From contig JALUTQ010000037.1 in NCBI GenBank assembly GCA_032718865.1, forward strand, positions 186,001 to 250,000: a stretch of DNA of 64,000 nt, read 5' to 3'. The DNA comes from Tilletia caries. Lineage: Eukaryota > Basidiomycota > Exobasidiomycetes > Tilletiales > Tilletiaceae. Below are positions 21,121 to 29,165 of the stretch, in pieces (positions within the stretch are counted from its first letter, which is position 1; every line of letters begins with the position of its first letter). The notes below the pieces were generated by a model. It searched no databases and had not been told where the DNA came from. It saw nothing but the letters and a program-made list of their open reading frames with translations. The translations under genes and the position numbers were made by a program.

Positions 21121-21603
21121 GTAGGAGAGAGGAAGAGATCGTGGTGACAGAGGGCGAGATATAGAGAGATCAAGAGAATGTTGGAGAGATGAGGATGGTG
21201 TCGGCTGAAGAAGTGGTGGGGAATGAACAGGGTGAAGAAGTGCAGTGGTCAGTGGTGGTGGACGCGATGGTGGTAAGTCAGTGGTAAGAGGTCGAGGTGA
21301 ACACTCCGGAGCCTTTCAAAATTTGTCACCCCGATTTAGCCGCACGGACCACCACTGTCACAGCAGACTGCAGAGCAGCCGCACAAAGCAGGAGCAACAT
21401 ATGGATTTGAGATAACAATAACGTTTGCTCCCCATCGAGTATTGGTTCAAAAAAATTCGCCCGCGAATTGGAAGTGAGCCCTTCGGGCAATAAAAGAACG
21501 CCCAAAGGGCTCCCCCAATTCTCCCCAACCCTCATGGTTCATGGTGACCACCTATGGTTAAGTCACCAATTCCCATGCAATGCCATTTTTCACAATCATT
21601 TTT

Positions 21604-21687
21604 GATTGCACCGGGGTTTGAACCCCGGACATTTGCCTGTCCGCAGAAAAGCAAGGAAGCGTCCAACCCCACTAAGCCACAGAACAG
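21604..21687 (-). other. tRNA-like module, copy B, inside the Helitron 5' region
   Basis: Same layout as copy A at 933-1016: A-box-like TGGCTTAGTGG, hairpin GGACA...TGTCC, and T-arm CGGGG-TTCAAAC-CCCCG. It lies about 210 nt from the Helitron 5' terminus on the element's sense strand. The most constrained positions (T-arm, hairpin, A box) are identical in the two copies while the flanks differ. A tRNA-derived origin is likely; activity is unknown. Confidence 0.6.
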
Positions 21688-22270
21688 TTCTAATGTACAC
21701 CCTCTCTCCCGGACTGCTGTTGTTATACAGCGATGCAGTACAGAGGAAGAAGAAGAGCAAGCATTGGCTGTGGCAACTGATGACGGGGTCGATTGACGGA
21801 GCCGAAACCTTAAAAAGCGCCGCTTGCCTCCCTGTCGGGTTCACCCGGTCCGATCCCATCCGAAATGAGGTAACCCGTTGGATTTTAGAGATAGTAGAGA
21901 TGTGGCTATAAGTGACTGGAACTACTGTATAGTAACTATCCAGCAGCTGTCTCAGCCAGCCTCTGTCCAACACAAAAAGTTACATTTGGTTGAAATAGTC
22001 ACTATATGTGGCTATGAGTAACTCAGATAGCGACTATATGTGACTTGGAGTAGCTGGAGCTACTACATAGTGACTATCTAGTGGCTATATCAGCCAAATG
22101 GGATTTTTCATAACTATTTCAACTATTAGTTACTCCGCGCCGATCTGAAAAAGTTATAGCTACTATTTTTTCTAGACGGCTTCGCCGCCCAAAGTATATT
22201 CAAGTTATCACTATAAGTTATAACTATATAGTTATCATAGTTACATAGTGAAGATAGTTGCCGAGCCTTG

Positions 22271-22705
22271 GTGGGGATTCCGATGAGGAGATTTTCGGAA
22301 CACAAGAAGTAGATGCGTTGAAGAGACTTGTGACTGTTCAAAATTCCAAATTCAAATGATTTTCGACTGATTTTGATTCGCGGAGACGAGTCACTTAGTA
22401 GCGGAGACGCGGAGTTACGCCGGAGACGCCAAAAAAATCGCGGAGGGAGATGCTGTATGAGGAGGGAAGTCTCTGGCGGCCGCGGAGGGAGACGCTCAGC
22501 CCCTACAGATTCAAACGCGGAGACGGAGATGCCGTCAGAAGCCCTAGAAAATGGCGGAGTTAAGCCGAAGCTCCGTGCAATCTCCGCAGCAAACACGGAG
22601 AGGAGACGGAGCTCCGGGAACGTAGCCCGTAGCACGGAGACGTCGCGGAGACGTGATGGCGGAGAAAATCTCCGCGGGGCGCGGAGATCTCCGTCGACAT
22701 CCTTA
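22271..22705 (+). mobile_element. hAT relic (family D), right half with its 3' TIR
   Basis: Starting at the second GTGGGGAT, the sequence is collinear with the reverse complement of 3,309-3,730 and ends GTCGACATCCTTA at 22,705, the family-D terminus. It completes the host element whose left half is 11,765-12,180. The interior is dense in CGGAGA/TCTCCG motifs. The left terminus of the host element was not found. Confidence 0.8.
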
Positions 22706-23149
22706 GACTCGGGATTACAGCTGGGAGGGAAAAAGCTACTCGGAGATGCCGGATTCCCCTCCAGTCTCAACTTGTTTATTCCTTACAGGGAGGTGCGATA
22801 TCATCTCAATGAGTATTCAGATTTCAGTCGGAGCTCGAAGGTGAGTACTTCTTCAGCTCTCTCAATTTCAGCGTCAACCCTAGATCTAGAACTGACGTTC
22901 GTTGCGCTCTCAGGCCTCGTAATTCAAAAGAACTTTACAATCGTCGTCATGCTGGAGCTTGTAACGTGATAGAGCGTAAGTTTGGAGTGATTCAAGCACG
23001 ATCCAAAATCCTCACCACAGGCTGTCACTTTGACAGACGTTATAGATATGTCTGAGAGCAAGTTTGATTCGCGATGGAGGGAAGGGAGAGCACGATGAAA
23101 GAACACAGGAATTTGAGAGATGGAAAGACCTGAGAACAGAGCAGCGACT

Positions 23150-25081
23150 TCAAGGGTTCGTGTCCAGGACCTTTTGGAGAAAGTTGCGACGCAGCTCGGG
23201 ACGGGTAGCATAGGAACGGTATACAGAAGCAAGCCGAGGCTTGTCTGCCAGAGATAGGCCAAGAAGCGCAAGCTGTTCCTCGTTGAAGACGCCGCTGTCG
23301 CGCTCAAGAAGCTCGGTGAGCGCATCTCCAAGGCCTTCATCCTGGCTGCCGAGATCCTTGAGCGCGACAGCAATGTCGGTGGTGGCGGAGCAAGAATGAG
23401 CACGGAGTAAGCCCCGGAGCGGCTTTGCAGGAGCGCCCCGGTTATCCGGGGCCGCACTCCGGGGGAGCCGGGAGTACGGAGTGAGAATCGGGAGTTTACC
23501 TCACCGTTGCCGCAGTACGGAGCTGACTTTTGAGCATTGCAGGAAATTTCCCGGAGTACGGAGCTGACCTCTGGGCGTTGCAAAAATCCCCCGGAGTACG
23601 GAGTAAATACCTGCGAAATGACGGAGTACGGCGTTACCCCCGGAGTCCGGGGCGCTCCGGGACCTCCACATTTTCTCATAAGGAAGGTATTTCCCCATAA
23701 ACATGAGTATTTTGAGAGTATTTGGGGTCAATTCTCAAAATTCATTTTTTTAGAAATCTCATCTCGCAGTCTAAATCTGACCAAAACAACTCTTCAAGCG
23801 CTCTCAGCCTGTTCTATTAACCACAGCTACTACAAGCTTGATCATGAGCATACACATTTCTGAAATCGTACCATATTTCGAGATTTGTGAGATCATCTCC
23901 CGGAGTACGGAGCTCCCCCGGATTATCCGGGCTCCGTAGCTACGGAGTACGGAGTAGACATTCTGAAACACTTCACAATCTGAAGGAGTACGGAGTAAGT
24001 TTTCTCCGGTGCTCCTTATAGTGACGGAGTACGGAGTAAGATGCTGGTGTAACTCTGAAAAGATACGGAGCACGGTCCACGGAGCACCACAGAAAGTCAG
24101 CGGAGCGCCCCGGAGTATGGGCCCGGGAGTACGGAGCACTCCGGGGCGCTCCGGGCTCATCCTTATGGCGGAGACTGCGGAGGGACGCTTGCGCTTGCGA
24201 GAGGGCGTGATCACGTCCTGGCAAGCGCAACAAAAACAGTGATAGAATTATTATTAGATCCATGGAAGTTCAAAGCTTATGGGATTGACATCTTACGATG
24301 CTGGAGCGAGCACATCGGCACTCACATTATCGTCGTCAATCTCTTCCTCATCCTCATCCTCATCCTCGCTACCTGTCTCATCGCCCGCATCATCCGTGTC
24401 ACCCTTCTTCTCCTTTCCTTTTCCGTCCCTAGCAAAAGAACCTGTCGCTGTGGACCGCGTGGCCAGAGCGTCTACCCGTTCATAATGAACAAACGTCTTG
24501 TCTCTCCAGCGTTTGAACTTGGGTTGACGCTGTCGCCAGCCGCGGCAGTCACAGCCCACAGGGGAGAAGAGCATTTCAATCAGTATTCAGTACTTCATTT
24601 CTCAGTGCATTGCTCATGATTTCCTTTCTTTCCTTTCCTCTCTCCGATACCTCAAGGTCAACGCTCATACTCCAATTGCGTACGCAACATGGTATGAGTG
24701 AGAACCCGAAGGATTTAGGGCAGATAAAAGGAAAGAAAGTACGAGCAATGACAAAGAGGACTCAAAACTGACTGAGTGGACGAGGGTTGTGGCTCACCTT
24801 GACAAGTTCATCCCACATGTCCTCCTCAGCGGTGACCCTCTTCCCCGTTCAATCACAGCCAAAGCCGCTCAGATTGATCAGCTCTTTGACCTCCTTCCAC
24901 ATCTTCTTGAGCTGTAAAGTACATCACAAACGACAAGATAGATTGAAATGAATTATCAGACTCCCACGCTCCAGTTCTCATTTGATAATAACAGAGTCAA
25001 GAAGGGGATCTGCTCACAACATTGCGCCAATGAGCTTGACATTCTTTGACACCCTTGCGTCCTCCCTTGGTCCGCAATTGG
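23150..25081 (-). pseudogene. Myb/SANT-like DNA-binding domain gene, broken
   Basis: On the minus strand 24,920-24,800 encodes LKKMWKEVKELINLSGFG and, after an in-frame TGA where the family has Trp, KRVTAEEDMWDELVK followed by a GTGAGC donor. The next exon (24,575-24,293) encodes KFKRWRDKTFVHYERVDAL and an acidic tail. This order (helical core, GFGWD turn, (F/Y)xHYERV) is that of fungal Myb/SANT-like proteins often related to PIF/Harbinger partners. The C-terminal exon is cut by the TIR element 23,391-24,165: RKRKRPSAVS lies before it and DALTELLERDSGVFNEEQLA after it, with the stop at 23,150. Upstream exons end at the TIR element starting at 25,082. Confidence 0.7.
23391..24165. mobile_element. 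hAT-like MITE (family E) inserted in the Myb/SANT-like gene
   Basis: Target duplications TGGCGGAG lie at 23,383-23,390 and 24,166-24,173. The right end reads GGGCTCATCCTTA; the left end CAAGAATGAGC is a decayed match. The 775-bp interior repeats CGGAGTACGGAG, CCCCGGAGTA and CCCGGGAGTACGG in both orientations. No coding capacity. The insertion splits a coding exon, so it post-dates the gene's duplication. Confidence 0.88.
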
Positions 25082-26058
25082 CAGGGCTCGGCACGACTAC
25101 GGACTATGGGATTTTACGACTATTACGATTTACGACTATAGCCTCATACGACTATGACTATGACTATGCTCCAGAAAATGTAAGACAATAGTCGCCATAG
25201 TCGTTAAAAATCTGGTTTAAAATTGATTTTGCGACTATAGTCGGAGTGTCAGACAATAGCTGGATGTCAAGGCTATAGTCGCAGACTCGCAGCAAACAGT
25301 TCGGCTATAGTCCGACTATAGCATTTCATGGCCTGACTATAGCTTTTAGTTGGGACTATAGCCGCAAGCCCGACCGCCACCGCTATAGTCAGACTATGAC
25401 ATCCATTGCCCATGAAACACTATAGCCAGTCATACAGCATACTGCGAATATTATCGTTGGATAGTCGAACCATAGCCTGACTATATCCGATTTTAGACAA
25501 TGGAAGGCGACCTACACTATAACTATTTATAGTCTGAAATTTGACGTGCAAGGTGCAACTATAGTGCGAAAATTATTGTCCCAAAGTCCGACTATAGTGG
25601 CGCACTGGCGTTCCAATTTTGGCTATAGTCACACTATAGTGCAAAATTTGGCTGCGCAAAATCCTGCGACTATAGTCGACTATGGCACCAGTCGAATGAG
25701 CGTGCTCGGGATTAAGCGGGAAAGGTCAGAGATGACGGGGAGGAAAGGCCGAGGCTCCGAACCAGCAAAGGCATCAAGCCAGCAGATGTACACACACTCC
25801 TTCCTAGCTACCTCTTACAGTCTTACTCACTCAATCATACAGACACATCACCTTGTTCCAAATCATACTTGAACTGAGGTACGTCTGAGATTGACCAGCT
25901 AACCAAGGTACCTGTCAGCTACGGAGCCTCGGTATTCAACTGCACCATAGTCAGACTTGCGACTATGACTATTTCGGATTTTCAAAAAACGCCTCCGACT
26001 ACGACTATGACTATGCCAAAAACGTGCGACTATAGTCGGAGGCCGGAGCCGAGCCCTG
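25082..26058. mobile_element. CAGGGCTCGGC TIR element with ACTATAGTC arrays
   Basis: The left end is CAGGGCTCGGCACGACTA, and the right end, reversed, is CAGGGCTCGGCTCCGG. The interior holds dozens of GACTATAGTC-type palindromic motifs (25,090-25,690 and 25,945-26,040). The block 25,697-25,938 lacks them and is a separate LTR-like insertion. Flanking octamers (GCAATTGG, GTTTTGAC) differ, so the target duplication is lost or a boundary is off. Non-coding. Confidence 0.65.
25697..25938 (-). repeat. LTR-like dispersed repeat, copy 2, inside the ACTATAGTC element
   Basis: On the minus strand it begins TGAATACCGAGGCTCCGTAG and ends near GAGCACGCTCA, giving TG...CA ends and about 240 bp, as in a solo LTR. 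About 110 bp match copy 1 at 8,622. No 5-bp target duplication was found. It splits the motif array cleanly, so it is a secondary insertion. Confidence 0.6.
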
Positions 26059-26877
26059 GTTTTGACTTTTGACTATGGCTATCGAAGGCGTGGGAAAAGT
26101 GGAGGTGGAAGTGAGACAGAAACGGCCAAACGGGCAACGAACGGCGGAAGGACGGCATGCGGTCTGCGGAACAGCAAATTGCTATCTTCATAAATAAAAC
26201 TGGGAGAAATCGAGAGCGTCGATGGATGCTTAGAACACTGAACACGGAGTCACGGACACGGGACACCCAGGCGAAGTTTGAGAAGATTTCAAGGAGTTTT
26301 GAAAGATTTCATTCGAGGGAGGTTTCAACAATCGTCTCGGCCGTAATATCTAAGGGGCAGATATAACCCCATACTAAAGTCTGGGAATTGCACAACCTCT
26401 TCAAGAAACCCCAGAACTAGAGTCTGAAGAATTTTCAAAATGAAAAGGCGCAGAAATGGGCATGTGTCAATACGTCAAATGAATATGTACACAAGAGTTT
26501 TGTCCTCAGCCACCCACGTGCACTTCAACCTTGGGTCGGCGTGCATATTGAATGAATGGTCTTGCAGATTACGGAGAAGGGGGGCTCTCCTTCACGCTTC
26601 ACGCTTCACGCTTCACTCTGAGATCTGAGGCTCGGGTGCGACCCTGTGAAGTGGGCGCCCCCACCGCGGCGAGATGCTCTGATGCAAGTGGGAGGTCCCT
26701 GCTTCGGGTGTCGTGAAACGCGTCGTCCTTAATGTGTAATTTTTGAGCGCCGCTATACATATGTATACTCCCTTTGTTTTCCGCTCAAGCCCGCCCGGCC
26801 TCAGGAGCCAAGGGGTTCGACAGTCTCCCCAAACTCCGCCTTATGCTACCGCCTGGGTCGCAATCAATCTACACATA
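26059..26877. other. Gene-free stretch with a short tandem heptamer
   Basis: No gene recognised. At about 26,590-26,617 a CTTCACG heptamer is repeated about four times. The right end (CACATA, 26,872-26,877) is the target site of the Gypsy element. Confidence 0.4.
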
Positions 26878-27180
26878 TGTGACCGAATCTGTGAAGACAG
26901 GAGAAATCGAACAGGTGAAAGGAGAAATCAAGACTCGTGTGTGTGTAAATTCTGAGGGAGTGGTGGTAGAGTACAAGGATTTCCTTCTCTCAGCTCCGTT
27001 GGATCCTCGCCCCGATCCTCATAGAGTCGCCTGACTCTCCCTGTGCCTCTCCAAGACTCCAACTCCCCTAACAAGCAACCTCATCGCCACTTCTAGACCC
27101 TCGCACGTCCTCACTCCTCCAGTCCTCCTCCTTCAGCTACCTCATCCCCTCTCTTATCGTTCCTCAGCAGCGCTCCGTCA
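26878..27180 (-). repeat. 3' LTR of the Gypsy element
   Basis: 303 bp, TG...CA ends on the coding strand, outer bases forming TGTGAC/GTCACA. Identical to 34,018-34,320. Confidence 0.95.
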
Positions 27181-27196
27181 CACCTGCCCCCCAAGA
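27181..27196 (-). promoter_or_regulatory. Polypurine tract of the Gypsy element
   Basis: On the coding strand TTGGGGGGCAGGTG lies immediately before the 3' LTR start TGACGG. This is the expected plus-strand primer site and supports the LTR edge at 27,180. Confidence 0.75.
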
Positions 27197-27218
27197 AGAC
27201 AGGCTCGCCTCGAGCCTC

Positions 27219-29165
27219 CTAGTCCTCCAGCAATCGTAGTTCTTCGACTCTGTCCTTTGCTGATTCGAGGACGGGTTCCGCTGTGGGAGAGAGACGTTTG
27301 ATCTTTTGCTGGGACTTGATTTGTTTTTCGAACTCTCGTCTAGCCCAGAGTAGACCTGGAAGTCGTTGATCGCTTTGCCAAGTGGGTCGAATGTCTCCCG
27401 CCCAATTGACCAAGTAGTCAAAGCGTTGCCCTTCCAGGAAACGAGTAGGCCGTCGAGCGAGGTAGCCTTGAACTCGTCGTTCCTTGTGGGCTCCTTCTTC
27501 TTTGGTTCCCAAGATCGGACGAGGAGTGACGGCGGCTGCATCTCCATGAAAAGGTTCCAGAGCTTGTATCGAGATGATGTTGTGGGCTCGAAACCAGGAG
27601 GGAACCTCCAATTCATATGCACCAGCTGTCACTTCTCGAAGGACCTTGAAAGGGCCCAAGAACTTGGCTCCGAGCTTTGCCTTGGCTCGTTGTGTGGGAT
27701 CGAGATGCGCCCTGTAATGAGCCGAGCTGAGGAGGACCCAGTCGCCTTCCTTCGGTCTCCAATCTTGATGCCTCTGATCATATGATGCCTTCTGATGTTG
27801 CTGGGCATGATCGATTTGAGTTTGGACATCTTGATGTAAGGCGAAGAGGTCTGAAAGGTCTTGAATGGCCGGCTCGCTGAATCTCTGAGTGATGAGATTC
27901 AGAGGAAAGATTCGCGGCTGGCGTCCAAAGACGATCTCGTATGGGCTTTGTCCTGTTGATTCATGCTTGGTTCGATTGTAGGCCATCATCGCTGTGGGAA
28001 GATGCTTCGGCCAATCGTGTTGATCCAACGCAACTGTATGTCGCAACAGCGCAGCAAGTTGTTGGTTCAAACGTTCGACTTGGCCATCTGTTTGCGGATG
28101 ATATGCCGTAGACATCGAATGTTGAATGTCTAGAGCTCGAACCAGCTCTCGCCAGAACTCCGAGGTGAACTTCGGATCCCTGTCACTGATGAGTCGTCTG
28201 GGCAATCCCGTCCACGGGTATGCATGCGTGAGGAAACGTTCCGCCGTTTGCCTTGCTGAATCGGTCGTTTTGCTTGACCAGAACAGAGCAAACTTGGAGA
28301 ACTTGTCGGACATCACGGTAATGGCATCGAAATGGCCCTCAGCACTCGGAGCAAGGCTGACGACAAAGTCGATTCCGAGTGTGTGGAACACTTCCGCCGG
28401 ACTGAAAATCGGCTGAAGTTGTCCGTAGGGGTGGTGATGCCGTGACTTGTTCGTTTGGCATTCGAAACAGGTCCTCGCATGTTGATTCACGCGTTTAGCA
28501 AGGTCGGGGAAGGCAAAGGTCTCTTGGAGAGCGTCGATGGTCCGACGGGACGAGGGATGTCCAGCTCTTGGTGAGTTGTGGAACTCGTGGATGATTGTTG
28601 AGACCTTGTTTTCCGGGACGCAAAGCTTGATGCGATCGAGACTTGGTCCACATCGTTCGAAGAGAAATCCGTCATGAACGATGAACCGTGCATGGGGACG
28701 CTCGTTCTCCGATGTTTGGACTGCCCGCGCAAGTCTTGGACTCCTCCTTCGTCCCATGTCTTCTTGTGGCGATTCCAACTTCTTCTCTTCCAACCCCTTA
28801 TCCTTCCCCGTTCGCTCCTCCATCTCCTCGCCTTCTTCTCGTTGCAGCACTCCTTCTCGACCTTCTCGTCCAACTCCTACTCCATCCCAGTTCACTTCCT
28901 TCTCTCCCGATCGTCGCGGTACCTCCTTCTTCTCCTCAACCTCTTCCCCAATCTCCTCCGTCCCTTGTCCAACTTCCACTTCATCCCTGACTTCCTTCTC
29001 ACCCGATCGTCGCAGTACCCCCTTGTTCTCCTCAACCTCTGCCCCAATCTCCTCCGTCCGGTCCTTCAACTCCTTCCTAATCTCTCCCTTCCCGTCCTTC
29101 GACTCCTGCCCACTCACATCCGTCCGCCCATCTAACCATCTCACCTTCGAACCCTTTCTCGTTTC
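27219..29165 (-). CDS. Gypsy integrase with chromodomain-like C-terminus
   Basis: This frame is -1 relative to pol. The entry codon GAA at 29,165 follows the A AAA AAG heptamer, and no stop lies between. A long Lys/Glu/Arg linker (repeats of RRSGEKEV) precedes the HHCC zinc domain (HEFHNSPRAGH ... CFECQTNK). The catalytic DDE core has D in LGIDFVVSL, D in LISDRDPKF and E in DGQVERLNQQL, followed by the GPY/F-like GPFKVLREVTAGAYELE. The tail (FDYLVNWAGDIRPTWQSD) resembles a chromodomain that guides insertion. All catalytic residues are present. It has no good ATG of its own at its start, so it should be made as a fusion with pol. Confidence 0.92.
   Translation of the reverse strand, partial: ETRKGSKVRWLDGRTDVSGQESKDGKGEIRKELKDRTEEIGAEVEENKGVLRRSGEKEVRDEVEVGQGTEEIGEEVEEKKEVPRRSGEKEVNWDGVGVGREGREGVLQREEGEEMEERTGKDKGLEEKKLESPQEDMGRRRSPRLARAVQTSENERPHARFIVHDGFLFERCGPSLDRIKLCVPENKVSTIIHEFHNSPRAGHPSSRRTIDALQETFAFPDLAKRVNQHARTCFECQTNKSRHHHPYGQLQPIFSPAEVFHTLGIDFVVSLAPSAEGHFDAITVMSDKFSKFALFWSSKTTDSARQTAERFLTHAYPWTGLPRRLISDRDPKFTSEFWRELVRALDIQHSMSTAYHPQTDGQVERLNQQLAALLRHTVALDQHDWPKHLPTAMMAYNRTKHESTGQSPYEIVFGRQPRIFPLNLITQRFSEPAIQDLSDLFALHQDVQTQIDHAQQHQKASYDQRHQDWRPKEGDWVLLSSAHYRAHLDPTQRAKAKLGAKFLGPFKVLREVTAGAYELEVPSWFRAHNIISIQALEPFHGDAAAVTPRPILGTKEEGAHKERRVQGYLARRPTRFLEGQRFDYLVNWAGDIRPTWQSDQRLPGLLWARREFEKQIKSQQKIKRLSPTAEPVLESAKDRVEELRLLED

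Larger units (their letters stand above)
12425..21900 (-). mobile_element. Near-complete 9.5-kb Helitron with precise ends
   Basis: On the minus strand the 5' end reads TCTCTACTATCTC, a classic Helitron start, preceded by A. The 3' end reads ATCCTTG followed by T, with a GC-rich hairpin 12 nt before it. Joining the flanks recreates CACTATA/TGTGGCTAT, a sequence also present uninterrupted at about 22,000, which fixes the A/T insertion site with no duplication. Order from the 5' end: tRNA-like block, 1.3 kb of captured or non-coding DNA, Rep-helicase (minus strand), and a convergent two-domain gene (plus strand). The CTTG end departs from the usual CTRR. Confidence 0.9.
12181..22270. mobile_element. 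10,090-bp composite TIR element: CAAGGCTCGGC MITE carrying a Helitron
   Basis: Both ends carry the 13-bp inverted repeat CAAGGCTCGGCAA, and the flanks are a perfect 8-bp direct duplication GTGGGGAT (12,173-12,180 and 22,271-22,278). Subterminal regions (12,190-12,420 and 21,905-22,260) are rich in AGTTACT and ATAGTCACTATA motifs. Removing the Helitron leaves a MITE of 614 bp without coding capacity. No hAT transposase is encoded between the termini. If the ends are still recognised, a hAT transposase acting in trans could in principle move the whole unit, Helitron included; this is inference. Confidence 0.88.

Noticed and set aside
21604..21687. Genuine tRNA gene
   Set aside because: The T-arm and A box are good but the acceptor stem does not pair and no anticodon stem forms; the same defects appear in the second copy.
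12181..22270. Starship-type giant cargo element
   Set aside because: No tyrosine recombinase (DUF3435) captain gene; ends are hAT-like and the cargo is a Helitron.
23391..24165. CGGAGTACGGAG repeats considered as a CRISPR or minisatellite array
   Set aside because: Units are irregularly spaced, occur in both orientations and lie between TIR ends with a target duplication; this is a eukaryotic transposon.
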